DNA of 64,000 nucleotides from Brevibacterium luteolum. GTDB lineage: Bacteria > Actinomycetota > Actinomycetes > Actinomycetales > Brevibacteriaceae. Shown piece by piece: positions 34,180 through 43,481 of this stretch; positions within the stretch are counted from its first letter, which is position 1, and each line of letters begins with the position of its first letter. Under the pieces are notes generated by a model that saw only the letters and a list, made by a program, of their open reading frames with translations, did no database searches and was not told the origin of the DNA. Location: assembly GCF_013004595.1 (NCBI RefSeq), contig NZ_JABEMC010000008.1, positions 1 through 64,000 on the forward strand, given 5' to 3'. A program made the position numbers and the translations under genes.

Positions 34180-37100
34180 GTTTCAGTGTTGCGGCCGTCA
34201 TCCGCACCGGCGGCCACACCGTCAGCCGAGCCTGGCTGACAGCACTGCGGCACCATTTCCCTCAGATCACCTCGGTGGCGCTGCTCGACGACTCTCGGAC
34301 AGCGCAGAAGCTCGCCCGCCGGCGCCGGCGGAATCCCGAACTGCCGGCGGGCGAGACCCTCACCGCAGCCGAACTGGTGTCCTCCCCGGACCTCGAGCGC
34401 GCTGACTACGTCTGGTTCCTTTCCCCTGACTCCCTTCCGGAACCCGACTGCCTCACCCAGCTGCACACCCGGCTCAGCGCCGCCGACACACTGGCCGTCG
34501 TCGGTCCGAAGATCCTGTCTGCCGACGGTGACCTCGTTTCCGTCGGCGTGACGACCACCGCTGATGGCGCCCGCTACTCACCGGTCAGCCCCGGTGAGGA
34601 GGACGCCGGACAGCACAACCGCCGCGAGGACGTCTTCGCCGTCGACGAACCCGGCATGCTCGTCGCCGCCGCCGTCGTCCGCCAGCTCGGTGTGCCCTCT
34701 GAGACCCTGTCGGTGAGCTACCGCGGCATCGAATACTGCGACCGGCTGCGCCGAGCCGGCCACCGCGTCGAAGTCGTTCCCCAAGCCCGCATCGCCATCC
34801 CGACCGAGGGAATCGGCCGCTACTACTCGTCCCCGCGCCCGCTGCCGCACAAGCACATCGTCCGCCACGAGCACCGCTACCGGCTGGCGACCGCCACCCG
34901 CGGCCGCTCGAGCATCATGCAGCTCAAACTCACGCTGCTCGCCGTTCTCAAAGCACTCGGCAACCTACTCGCCAACTCACCCGATGAAGCCTCCTGGTGG
35001 CTCGGCGCCGCCTGGGCGCTGCCGCAGGACGCCCACGCCACCCGCCGGCTGCGCCGCTACCGCACCGGAGGCAGCCTGCCGGCCAGCGTCTACGCCAGCA
35101 AACACGACCTGCGCTCGGCCCGGCGCGAACTCGCCGGAGTCGGCGGCGAGGTCGCGGCCGACCACCTGCGCGAAGACGGCGCGCTCAACACCGCCGGCGA
35201 CCTCGCCGAGTTCTCCGGCATCGACATCCGCACCAAGCGCAGCCTGCTCTTCCACCCGCTCGTCGTCATCATCGTCGTCAGCTCGATTGCCAGCGCGCTC
35301 ATGTTCTACCGGCTCATCGGCCCCGGCGCGATCACCGGCGGCGCCTGGGCCCGCCTCGACGTACCCTTCGCCGAGGTCGTCACCAGGATCTTCTCACCGG
35401 TCCTCGAACTCGGCCTCGGCAGCTCGACGCCAGCCGATCCGCTGCTGAGCGTCCTGGCCGTCCTCAGTCTGCCCTTCGGCGGCAGTCTTGACCTCATGCT
35501 GCGCAGCCTCTGGCTGCTCGCCCTGCCGCTGGCAGCGACCATCATGTACCTGTGTGCTGGCCGCGTCGTGCCCGCCGCCGGACTGCGGGCTCTGCTGGCC
35601 CTCATCTGGATCGCCCAGCCCGCCTTCCTCATCTCCTTGCACGACGGCCGCGTCGGCACCGTGCTGTCCTGGATCGTCGCCCCGGCCGCACTGTGGGCAC
35701 TCGACCGCTCGATCCACTACCGGTCGGTCGCCGCAGCCGCAGCCTGCGGGCTCGCCTTCGCCGTCATCATGGCAGGCTCACCCTTCCTCATCGTCCCGAT
35801 CATCATCGTCGTCATCACGGTCATGATCCTCTACCGCTCCACCAGCTTCATCTGGGCGCTGCTGCCCGGCATCGGCCTGTCCTGGCCGTGGCTCATCGCC
35901 GCCATCCGCCAGCCCGATGCGCTGCTGACCAACCCCGGCCGCGTCCTCGACTACGCCCAGCCGCACAGCTTCCAGCTCGCCCTCGGCTGGGCCACCCGCC
36001 CGCAGCTGGCCTTCCTGGAGAACTGGCTGCCCGCACCTGCCGTTCCGTGGGTGCTCGCCGCCCTGCTGCTGCCGCTGCTCGCCGCTCTCGTGCTCGCAGC
36101 CCTGCGGGTGCGCAACAACCTCGCCGTCCTCGCCCTGGCCGTTGTCTGCTACTCCGCAGGACTCGCCGGCGCGATCGTGCAGGCCGCGCTCGAAGGACAA
36201 CTCACCGCCGACGGACTCGTCGCCTCCTTCACCGGCGACTCGATGCTGCTCATCGGCCTGGGCTTCTGTGGCTTCACCGCCGCCGCGCTGTGGCCGGTGG
36301 CCCTCGACCGCGGCTCCCGGGTGCGCAACTACGCGCTGCGCGGCCTCATCCCAGCCGGCGCACTGCTCATGATCACGGCCTTCACGCTGCAGTCCCTGCT
36401 CGTCGGCACCCCGATCCACCGCACCACCGCCTCGCCGCTGCCGGCCTTCGCCGCCGAACGCCACACCGGTGCGCTCGGCCAGCAGACCCTCATCCTGCAA
36501 TCGGATGACGACCAGCTCTACGGACAGCTCGTCACCCCGGAGTCGAACACCATCCTCACCACCTCGACGATGCACGAAGCGCGCAGCATCAGCGGCCACC
36601 CCTTCGACCGCCGTCCTGTCGCCATCGACGACGCCGACATCGCACTCGCCCGCGTCATCGGCCGGCTCACCAGCGGCAGCGGAGACGACACCCGCACCGC
36701 GCTCGACCAGCTCGGCATCGGCTTCGTCGTCATCCGCGGATCCGGGGCCAGCGAACTGGCCCAGACCGTTGCCGTCTCCCCAGGGCTCACCCGCCTCGGG
36801 GCCACCGATCAGGGGCTGCTCTACCAGGTGGTGCCCGACGGATCACCGCTGTCCTCAGCCTCCGTCGTCGCCGATGACGGCAGCCTCAGCCCCGTCGAGA
36901 TCGTCGACGGCCGCGGAGAAATCCCGGCAGGCACCGGCCAGCGCACCCTCATCCTCGCCGAGCGAGTCGGACTGGCCCGCGTGCAGATCAACGGTCAGGA
37001 CGCCGTGCGCGAGGAGGCCCGCACCGGCGCGCCGAGCTGGCAGGCCGCCTATCAGCTGCCCGACGAGGCATCGACGGTGACCATCAGCTACACCTACCCG

Positions 37101-37262
37101 CAGTACGCGATCGGCGTGGGCATCGGCTGGGTGCTCGTCTTCGTGTCCGTGCTCGTCGCAATCCCCTTCGGCAACCGGTCGCGTGCCCGCACCGCCCCAC
37201 GGCCGGCGACCACCGCCTCGGGCACGGCTGAACACCGGACCGACGAAAGGGTCAGCGCATGA
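34176..37262 (+). CDS. Large membrane glycosyltransferase (GT2 domain plus multi-pass region)
   Basis: A 1028-residue protein. Residues 1-270 form a GT2-type domain (VAAVIRTGGHTVSRAWL, YVWFLSPDSLPEPDCLTQL, VDEPGMLVAAAVVRQLG, GIEYCDRLRRAGHRV). Residues from about 355 to 790 contain around ten to twelve membrane helices, followed by a soluble extracytoplasmic region and a final helix (about 970-990). Probably transfers sugar from a nucleotide or lipid donor to an envelope polymer; donor and acceptor are unknown. The GTG start overlaps the whiB stop by four bases, and its stop overlaps the DUF5719 gene (ATGA). The 3' end carries a dispersed-repeat copy (37205-37227). Confidence 0.85.
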   Translation: MSFSVAAVIRTGGHTVSRAWLTALRHHFPQITSVALLDDSRTAQKLARRRRRNPELPAGETLTAAELVSSPDLERADYVWFLSPDSLPEPDCLTQLHTRLSAADTLAVVGPKILSADGDLVSVGVTTTADGARYSPVSPGEEDAGQHNRREDVFAVDEPGMLVAAAVVRQLGVPSETLSVSYRGIEYCDRLRRAGHRVEVVPQARIAIPTEGIGRYYSSPRPLPHKHIVRHEHRYRLATATRGRSSIMQLKLTLLAVLKALGNLLANSPDEASWWLGAAWALPQDAHATRRLRRYRTGGSLPASVYASKHDLRSARRELAGVGGEVAADHLREDGALNTAGDLAEFSGIDIRTKRSLLFHPLVVIIVVSSIASALMFYRLIGPGAITGGAWARLDVPFAEVVTRIFSPVLELGLGSSTPADPLLSVLAVLSLPFGGSLDLMLRSLWLLALPLAATIMYLCAGRVVPAAGLRALLALIWIAQPAFLISLHDGRVGTVLSWIVAPAALWALDRSIHYRSVAAAAACGLAFAVIMAGSPFLIVPIIIVVITVMILYRSTSFIWALLPGIGLSWPWLIAAIRQPDALLTNPGRVLDYAQPHSFQLALGWATRPQLAFLENWLPAPAVPWVLAALLLPLLAALVLAALRVRNNLAVLALAVVCYSAGLAGAIVQAALEGQLTADGLVASFTGDSMLLIGLGFCGFTAAALWPVALDRGSRVRNYALRGLIPAGALLMITAFTLQSLLVGTPIHRTTASPLPAFAAERHTGALGQQTLILQSDDDQLYGQLVTPESNTILTTSTMHEARSISGHPFDRRPVAIDDADIALARVIGRLTSGSGDDTRTALDQLGIGFVVIRGSGASELAQTVAVSPGLTRLGATDQGLLYQVVPDGSPLSSASVVADDGSLSPVEIVDGRGEIPAGTGQRTLILAERVGLARVQINGQDAVREEARTGAPSWQAAYQLPDEASTVTISYTYPQYAIGVGIGWVLVFVSVLVAIPFGNRSRARTAPRPATTASGTAEHRTDERVSA
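37205..37227 (+). repeat. Dispersed GC-rich repeat in the glycosyltransferase C-terminus
   Basis: Exact 23-base match to the reverse complement of 48684-48706; both code for ATTASGT. Confidence 0.7.
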
Positions 37263-38713
37263 ACCGCCGCAACCTGCGCTCCGTGCTCACCTTCACCGCG
37301 ATCGGGCTGCCAGGCCTCATGATCGCGGTGACCGGGTACCTGCAGCCGCTGGCCGGCGGATCCGTGCCGCGCGGGGCCGAGCAGGTGCGGCTGCCAGCCA
37401 CCGACACCGTGTCGATGTGCCCCGGGCCGTTCAAGACCGAAGACGATGCTGCCGGCACCGATGAGGAGTTCCAGACCAGCGAGGTCCCGACCCCGACCGT
37501 GCGCACCGCCTCGGCGCTGACCCAGGCCCCGGACTCGACGATCCTCGCCGCAGGACTCGAATCCCGGACGCTCGGCGGCGAAGACAACTACACGGTCGGG
37601 ACGACCAACGGATTCGTCTCCGGTGCCGACGAGCAGCAGGATCCGACGACCGTCACCGGTGTGGCCGAGGGTGAGAACCCTGCCCTCGTCTCCGCTGTGC
37701 AGGTGACCCGCGCCGATGACGGCGACTGGGCCGGGGTCGCAGCCCTCGAATGCGTCCGCCCGGCCACCCACGCCCGGTTCGCGACCTCCGGTGCCTCGGC
37801 GACCGACGATGTGCGCCTCGTGCTCACCAACCCAGGCGAGACGACGATCACCGCGACGACCGAGGCGACCGGCGCGCACGGCCCGATCGACATCGGCGGT
37901 GATGCGACCGTGAGCCTGCAGCCGCGCGAGCAGCGAGTCATCCAGCTCGGTGCGATCGCAGCTGAGGAACCCGAGGTGGGCCTGACGGTGAGTGCTGACG
38001 GCGGGCTCATCGGAGCAGCCCTGCAGCATGCGAAGCGCTCCGGGCTCACCGCCGAGGGCATTGAGATGAGCGGGCCGGTGGCCGATCCGGCGCGCGAGGT
38101 GTACCTGCCCGTGGCTGTCGGGGGACCGGCACGGCTGCGGCTGAGCAACCCGAACGGCGAGCCGGTCAGCGTCGATGTCAGCGCTGTCGGCGTCGACGGG
38201 CCGGTCGATCTGGCCCGCTCGGGCACCTCGATCCCGGCACACGGCACCGTCACCCTCGACATCGGCGAGATCCCGCCTGCCGCCTTGACGATCACTGCCG
38301 GAGACCGGGTCACCGCCGCCGTCGAGGTCACCCGCGACGGAGACGGCGGAGCTGACTTCGCGGTGTTCCCGGCCGTCGAGAAGCTGAATTCGCGTCAGCT
38401 GCTCATGCTGCCGGAGAACACCGGCGCGACGATGCTGTTCGGCCCCGGTGAGGGCACGCTCGGGGTCGTCGGCCTGCGCGGTGACGGCTCTGCGACCGGG
38501 CAGTTCCCTGTCGACCTGTCCGGCGACCGGGCCACCGAGGTCAACCCCGCCGAGCTGCTCGGCGACGACACCGCTGCGGTCATCATCGAAACGCCCGCCG
38601 ATGTCAGCGCCTTCGCCGCCGGCGTGGCCCTGACCGGCCGGGGCATCAGCTCGCTGACCGTGCCCGATGCGCCATCGGGCATCGGCTATCGCAATATCCG
38701 GCTGACGGACTGA
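37259..38713 (+). CDS. DUF5719 family exported protein
   Basis: A 484-residue actinobacterial protein of unknown function with one N-terminal membrane anchor (about 11-28) and a large extracytoplasmic beta-rich domain. Pattern of repeated strands: VRLVLTNPGETTITATTEATG and ARLRLSNPNGEPVSVDVSAVG suggest tandem Ig-like units. It is translationally coupled to the glycosyltransferase, a pairing seen in other actinobacteria, which suggests that the two proteins act together in the envelope. No catalytic residues were recognised. It is convergent with the metallopeptidase-family gene, with three bases between stops. Confidence 0.83.
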   Translation: MNRRNLRSVLTFTAIGLPGLMIAVTGYLQPLAGGSVPRGAEQVRLPATDTVSMCPGPFKTEDDAAGTDEEFQTSEVPTPTVRTASALTQAPDSTILAAGLESRTLGGEDNYTVGTTNGFVSGADEQQDPTTVTGVAEGENPALVSAVQVTRADDGDWAGVAALECVRPATHARFATSGASATDDVRLVLTNPGETTITATTEATGAHGPIDIGGDATVSLQPREQRVIQLGAIAAEEPEVGLTVSADGGLIGAALQHAKRSGLTAEGIEMSGPVADPAREVYLPVAVGGPARLRLSNPNGEPVSVDVSAVGVDGPVDLARSGTSIPAHGTVTLDIGEIPPAALTITAGDRVTAAVEVTRDGDGGADFAVFPAVEKLNSRQLLMLPENTGATMLFGPGEGTLGVVGLRGDGSATGQFPVDLSGDRATEVNPAELLGDDTAAVIIETPADVSAFAAGVALTGRGISSLTVPDAPSGIGYRNIRLTD

Positions 38714-38716
38714 ACG

Positions 38717-39103
38717 TCAGGGCAGCAGATCGTCGGGGTGGCGGCCGCACAGCACTGAGGCCTGCTCGGCGAGCACCTCGGCGACGAGTTCGTTGAGCTC
38801 CTCGAAGTCCTGGCACCGGCTGACGACCGGCAGCCGGTAGATGACGATCGTGGCCGGGCGGTCGCGCCGGGCCGGAAACACCCGGCCGAGCTCCACCTGG
38901 CGCGCCGGCGGCGGAACCTGGTCGACAGCCAGCCGCACCTCGGAGAGATCGCCGTCGGCGCGCAGCCGGATCTGCTCGAAGATGCGGGCGGCCAGGGCGG
39001 CGAAGCGCTGGGCGCGGGTGCGCTTGGCCGGCACCTCGGCGAGGAACAGCTCACCGCGCACGCCACGGCCGTGACGGTCCCGGGGGAGGCGGCGGGCTGG
39101 CAT
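38717..39103 (-). CDS. Metallopeptidase-family protein lacking HExxH
   Basis: A 128-residue protein equivalent in position and N-terminus (RRLPRDRHGRGVRGEL) to the mycobacterial Rv3259-type metallopeptidase-family gene between whiB2 and DUF3499. Helical core: RAQRFAALAARIFEQI and ELNELVAEVLAEQASVL. The usual HExxH zinc motif is not found; the corresponding helix reads ELVAEVLAEQ. It may therefore be non-catalytic. TACAAT lies six bases before the ATG, with no Shine-Dalgarno. Only 25 bases separate its start from the divergent DUF3499 gene. Confidence 0.72.
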   Translation of the reverse strand: MPARRLPRDRHGRGVRGELFLAEVPAKRTRAQRFAALAARIFEQIRLRADGDLSEVRLAVDQVPPPARQVELGRVFPARRDRPATIVIYRLPVVSRCQDFEELNELVAEVLAEQASVLCGRHPDDLLP

Positions 39104-39128
39104 ACCGCGATTGTATTAGACTCGTGGC
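39104..39128. promoter_or_regulatory. Back-to-back leaderless promoters
   Basis: The entire 25-base gap. TACAAT on the minus strand (39110-39115) and TAGACT on the plus strand (39117-39122) are one base apart; each is six bases from its start codon. Each -35 must lie in the other gene. Confidence 0.6.
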
Positions 39129-39461
39129 GTGCCTGGAGTGAGACTGTGCTCGAAGATGAACTGCAACCGTTCAGCAGCGTGGACGCTGACATACGTCCAC
39201 GCTGATGCGTGTATTGTCATCGGTCCGCTGTCCATGCACGCCCAGCCGGGAGCCCACGATCTGTGCAGCATGCACGCCGAGAGGCTGACCGCACCCGTCG
39301 GCTGGCAGCTCATCCGCCTCGGGCAGGGGGAGGAGACCCCGGAGCGCAGCCGCGATGACCTGCTTGCGATCGCCGACGCCGTGCGCGAGGCCGCCAAACC
39401 CAAGCCGGAGCCCGAGGGGCGCACCCACGGGCATCTGCGTGTGATCGGAAACGGAGACTGA
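39129..39461 (+). CDS. DUF3499 family protein
   Basis: A 110-residue actinobacterial protein, probably zinc-binding: Cys7, Cys12, Cys28, Cys46 and His49 (RLCSKMNCNRSAAW, HDLCSMHAERL). Function unknown, but always found near whiB, manB and the metallopeptidase-family gene. It starts with GTG at 39129, six bases after TAGACT, and overlaps manB as TGATG, which indicates coupled translation. The C-terminal 40 residues are charged and low-complexity (EAAKPKPEPEG). Confidence 0.85.
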   Translation: MPGVRLCSKMNCNRSAAWTLTYVHADACIVIGPLSMHAQPGAHDLCSMHAERLTAPVGWQLIRLGQGEETPERSRDDLLAIADAVREAAKPKPEPEGRTHGHLRVIGNGD

Positions 39462-40894
39462 TGACGACCCGAGCCGCACAGCTTTCGCGCGCCCTCAAGG
39501 CCTACGACATCCGTGGCCGGATCGGCATCGACCTCGACGACGACGTCGTCTTCGCCATCGGCTGGGCGACAGCCCACGTCATGCACCGCGAGCACGGCAG
39601 CAGCCGGGTCGTCATCGGCCGCGATATGCGCCCGGACTCCCCGCGGTTCGCCGAGGCGCTGGCCGCCGGGGTCGAAGCAGCCGGGTTCGAGGCCACACGG
39701 CTGGGCATGACGTCGACGGACCAGCTGTACTTCGCCTCCGGGCACTGGAATGCCCCTGGCCTCATGGTCACGGCGAGTCACAATCCTGCTGACTGGAACG
39801 GCATCAAGATCTGCGGCCCGGCCGCCGCCGGGATCTCCCGTGATTCCGGACTCGACGCCATCCGCCTGCTCGCCCTCGAAGCGCCTGAGCACCCAGGTGA
39901 GACGACTGGGCAGGTGCCCGTCGCCTCGGGCGCGGCCGCCAGCGAACTCGCTGAGGCCTTCGCCCGCCGGATCCGGTCGCTCACCGGGATTGAGGCGATC
40001 GACCGGCCGCTGCGGATCGTCGCCGACTGCGGCAACGGGATGGCTGGCAAGCTGCTGCCCGAGGTGTTCGGCACCGGAGCTGGGCTGGCGGCTGCCCCGA
40101 TCGACGTCATCGGGCTCTACACGGAGCTCGACGGCACCTTCCCCAACCACGAGGCGAACCCGCTCGACCCGGCGAATCTGCGCGATGTGCAGGCTGCAGT
40201 CGTCGGCCACGACGCTGACCTGGGCCTTGCCTTCGACGGCGATGCCGACCGCTGCTTCTTCATCGACGAACACGGTGAGGCAGTCTCGGCGTCTGCGATC
40301 GGCGCGCTTGTGGCCGTCCGCGAGATCAGCCGAGCCCGCACCGAGCGCGGCGAGGAGACCCCGGTCGTGCTGCACAACCTCATCACCTCACGCGCCGTGC
40401 CCGAGGCGATCACCGCCGCCGACGGACAGGCCGTGCGCACGCCGGTGGGTCACTCGCGGATCAAGCAGCTCATGCGCCAGCACGATGCCGTGTTCGCCTG
40501 CGAGCACTCCGCGCACTACTACTTCCGCGACTTCTACGGCGCTGATTCCGGAATCCTTGCCGCCTGCCACGTCATCGCGGCGCTGGCCGAGACGACCCAG
40601 CCGCTGAGCGAGCTCGTCGCCGAATGGAACCCGTACGTCGCCTCCGGGGAGATCAATTCCGTTGTCGACGACCCCGAGGCTGCACTCGCCCGGATCCGGC
40701 AGGCCGCCTTCGAGGGCGTGTTCGACGAATGCCAGGTCGATGACCTCGACGGGGTCATGATCGAGATGCCCGAGGCGTGGTGCAACGTCCGGCCGTCTAA
40801 CACCGAACCGCTCGTGCGCCTCAACTGCGAGGCGCCAACGCAGGAGCGCACCGATCAGCTCGTGTCCACAGCTCTGGAACTCATCCGCCGATAG
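39461..40894 (+). CDS. manB: Phosphomannomutase
   Basis: Alpha-D-phosphohexomutase that converts mannose-6-phosphate to mannose-1-phosphate for GDP-mannose. It has 477 residues in four domains. Signatures: KAYDIRGRIG, the phosphoserine loop TASHNPADWNGIK, the magnesium loop DGDADRCFF, the sugar loop in CEHSAHYYFRDF and the phosphate-binding SNTEPLVRLN at the C-terminus. It is coupled to DUF3499 and followed after 15 bases by ahcY. With manA at 28 kb it supplies mannose for envelope glycans. A phosphoglucomutase side activity is possible. Confidence 0.93.
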   Translation: MTTRAAQLSRALKAYDIRGRIGIDLDDDVVFAIGWATAHVMHREHGSSRVVIGRDMRPDSPRFAEALAAGVEAAGFEATRLGMTSTDQLYFASGHWNAPGLMVTASHNPADWNGIKICGPAAAGISRDSGLDAIRLLALEAPEHPGETTGQVPVASGAAASELAEAFARRIRSLTGIEAIDRPLRIVADCGNGMAGKLLPEVFGTGAGLAAAPIDVIGLYTELDGTFPNHEANPLDPANLRDVQAAVVGHDADLGLAFDGDADRCFFIDEHGEAVSASAIGALVAVREISRARTERGEETPVVLHNLITSRAVPEAITAADGQAVRTPVGHSRIKQLMRQHDAVFACEHSAHYYFRDFYGADSGILAACHVIAALAETTQPLSELVAEWNPYVASGEINSVVDDPEAALARIRQAAFEGVFDECQVDDLDGVMIEMPEAWCNVRPSNTEPLVRLNCEAPTQERTDQLVSTALELIRR

Positions 40895-40909
40895 CCGAGA
40901 GGAATCTCC

Positions 40910-42361
40910 ATGCTCGACCACCGCATCGCAGACCTGTCCCTGGCCGAAGCCGGCCGCCATCAGATCCGCCTGGCCGAACGGGAGATGCCCGGACTCATGG
41001 CCCTGCGCGAGGAGTACGGCGCCGCGCAGCCGCTGGCCGGAGCGCGGATCGCCGGTTCCCTGCACATGACCGTGCAGACGGCTGTCCTCATCGAAACACT
41101 CACCGCGCTCGGTGCTGATGTGCGCTGGGCGTCGTGCAACATCTTCTCCACTCAGGACGAGGCGGCTGCCGCCGTGGTCGTCGGGGACGGCACCCCGGAG
41201 GCGCCCAACGGTGTGCCGGTGTTCGCGTGGAAGGGCGAGACGCTGGAGGAATACTGGTGGTGCACCGACCAGATCTTCCGGTTCGCCGACGGCCCGAACC
41301 TCATCCTCGATGACGGCGGGGACGCCACGATGCTGCTCATCGAAGGTGCCCGTGCAGAAGCCGCTGGCGGAGCGCCGGAGGCAGGGGAGGACGATCCGGA
41401 GGAGAAGCACGTCTTCCTCGACCGGGTGCGCCAGTCGCTTGCCGAAGACGCCCAGCGGTTCACGAAGATGAGCGAGCAGATGCTCGGCGTCAGCGAGGAG
41501 ACGACGACCGGTGTCAACCGGCTGTACCGGATGGCTGCAGCAGGTGACCTGAAGTTCCCGGCGATCAACGTCAACGACGCGGTCACGAAGTCGAAGTTCG
41601 ACAACCGCTACGGCATCCGCCATTCCCTGCCTGATGGCATCAACCGCGCCACTGACGTGCTCATCGGCGGCAAGGTCGCGCTCATCATCGGCTACGGCGA
41701 CGTCGGCAAGGGCGCTGCCGAGGCGATGCGCGGGCAGGGCGCCCGGGTGCAGATCACCGAGATCGACCCGATCTGCGCACTACAGGCTGCCATGGACGGC
41801 TACGAGGTCGTGCGCACCGAGGACGCGATCTCCTCAGCAGACTTCATCATCACCACGACGGGCAATACGAAGGTCATCACCGCCGAGCACCTCGCGCTTC
41901 TCAAGCCGGGTGCCATCGTCGGCAACGTCGGGCACTTCGACGACGAGATCGACCTGGCGGCAATGCGCCGCCAGTCCGGAGTCGAGGTCGTCGAGATCAA
42001 GCCGCAGGTCCACGAATGGACGGTGCCGGTGCCGGCTGAGGCCGGTCTGGATCGGAATGAGACGTCGTTCATCGTGCTCTCCGAGGGACGCCTGCTCAAC
42101 CTCGGCAACGCGACCGGGCACCCGTCATTCGTCATGAGTGCCTCGTTCACGAACCAGGTGATGGCCCAGATCGAGCTGTTCACCTCGCACGAGGACTACC
42201 CAGCCGGTGTGCACCGGCTGGCGAAGGAACTCGATGAGAAGGTCGCGCGACTGCATCTGCCGGCTCTCGGCGCTCACCTGAGCGAACTGACGAAGGAACA
42301 GGCCGAGTACATCGGCGTCGACGTGGCAGGGCCGTATAAGCCCGAGCACTACCGCTACTGA
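40910..42361 (+). CDS. ahcY: S-adenosylhomocysteine hydrolase
   Basis: NAD-dependent enzyme that splits S-adenosylhomocysteine into adenosine and homocysteine, keeping methylation running. It has 483 residues. Signatures: [53 protein letters not shown], the NAD loop [20 protein letters not shown] and the C-terminal HYRY. A GAGAGG Shine-Dalgarno is nine bases before the ATG. It ends in a seven-base overlap with the convergent RDD gene. The insert after EDDPEEKH matches the actinobacterial type. Confidence 0.96.
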   Translation: MLDHRIADLSLAEAGRHQIRLAEREMPGLMALREEYGAAQPLAGARIAGSLHMTVQTAVLIETLTALGADVRWASCNIFSTQDEAAAAVVVGDGTPEAPNGVPVFAWKGETLEEYWWCTDQIFRFADGPNLILDDGGDATMLLIEGARAEAAGGAPEAGEDDPEEKHVFLDRVRQSLAEDAQRFTKMSEQMLGVSEETTTGVNRLYRMAAAGDLKFPAINVNDAVTKSKFDNRYGIRHSLPDGINRATDVLIGGKVALIIGYGDVGKGAAEAMRGQGARVQITEIDPICALQAAMDGYEVVRTEDAISSADFIITTTGNTKVITAEHLALLKPGAIVGNVGHFDDEIDLAAMRRQSGVEVVEIKPQVHEWTVPVPAEAGLDRNETSFIVLSEGRLLNLGNATGHPSFVMSASFTNQVMAQIELFTSHEDYPAGVHRLAKELDEKVARLHLPALGAHLSELTKEQAEYIGVDVAGPYKPEHYRY

Positions 42362-43275
42362 GTCATCTGCGAATACACAGACGGGGCTGGTCGCTGCTGG
42401 CGGCCAGCCCCTGTCGTGTGTGCCGCCGGTCCAGGCTGGTGAGTCTCCGGGCGTGGGGCGTCGAGCGACAGGCCGAAGGGCAGCTGGCCGACGCGCTGCT
42501 GGAAGCGCTGGGCTGTGCGAGCGGTCTTCTCCATCTGCCGAGCGTGCTCAGCGCGGGTGCACCCGACGACGGCTGCGAGGAACTCCTCGGGCAGAGTGCC
42601 CTCTGGGGGAGCAGGGGCGATGTAGGGGTTGAGCTCCTCGGCCAACTCGACGGCACGGTCCCAGCGCGACTCGGGTTCGCGCAGGTGTGCCGAGATGAGG
42701 AACTGGGTGATGCGGTAGTACAAGCCGTTGGGGATCGCAGAGATATCCGCACTGCGTGCCCAGGCATGGAGCCGTGGCGGTACGTGGATCTGGGCGATGG
42801 GCGGCATCTTCGCACGTTCGTTGACAGCAATGGTTCCTGCCAGGTAGTCACCGAGGCGTTTCGACTGCGGTGAGAGCAGGCCGACGAGTGCGGCGAGTCC
42901 AGCAGCGGTGCCGAAGATCTCGAATCCGTAGAGCATTGCACGCAGGAACGAATGCCGTGCGCTGATCGCTCCGCCGTCGTCTCGTACGATGCGCAGACCG
43001 CAGATGAGCTTTCCGATCGACCTGCCACGGGTGAGGATCTCGACGGTGAACGGGACGATGAGCAGGCAGAAGACTGACAGCAGCAGAATAACGGTCCGGA
43101 AGATCAGGGGTTCGCTGATCATGAGTTCTTCTATCAACCACGTGGCTGAGACCAGGACGGCGATATAGAGCACCGTGATGATGACGTAGTCGATGGCACA
43201 CGACACGGCGCGCATCGCCAGCGATGCTGGGCGAATGTCTAGGGCGATCGCCTCGCCGGTCACAAGTGAGCTCAC
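42355..43275 (-). CDS. RDD family membrane protein
   Basis: A 306-residue protein with an N-terminal RDD domain: about three membrane helices between residues 25 and 160, with [16 protein letters not shown] (the Arg and Asp pair) and [19 protein letters not shown] long soluble C-terminal part (160-306) ends in a Pro/His-rich tail. RDD proteins are of uncertain role, sometimes proton or ion transport. In Actinobacteria it accompanies SpoIIM, DUF58 and MoxR genes, as here. The GTG start has a CAGGAT box six bases upstream (weak). A perfect 17-base palindrome lies further upstream. Confidence 0.85.
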   Translation of the reverse strand: MSSLVTGEAIALDIRPASLAMRAVSCAIDYVIITVLYIAVLVSATWLIEELMISEPLIFRTVILLLSVFCLLIVPFTVEILTRGRSIGKLICGLRIVRDDGGAISARHSFLRAMLYGFEIFGTAAGLAALVGLLSPQSKRLGDYLAGTIAVNERAKMPPIAQIHVPPRLHAWARSADISAIPNGLYYRITQFLISAHLREPESRWDRAVELAEELNPYIAPAPPEGTLPEEFLAAVVGCTRAEHARQMEKTARTAQRFQQRVGQLPFGLSLDAPRPETHQPGPAAHTTGAGRQQRPAPSVYSQMTQ

Positions 43276-43310
43276 GCAATCATCCTGGCACAGGTGGGCA
43301 CGCCCAGCCA

Positions 43311-43327
43311 GTGACCGGTCCGGTCAC
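43311..43327. promoter_or_regulatory. 17-bp perfect palindrome, possible operator
   Basis: GTGACCGG-T-CCGGTCAC, located 36 bases before the RDD start and just outside its expected -35 position. Symmetry and length resemble TetR-type operators. A hairpin role after the HNH gene is an alternative. Confidence 0.5.
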
Positions 43328-43481
43328 CGCCAACAGGATTCACTTGTGGGAGCACTCATGAGTAGAGCCGGGCACTATGGAGTTATCAAACATCGTTCTG
43401 TCACTGCGGTGGTGCTGCAGGCAGCGCTGGTAGAGAAACGACTGAGAATCGTTTCGGGTAAGTCGGTGGCGGCGGTGTGGT

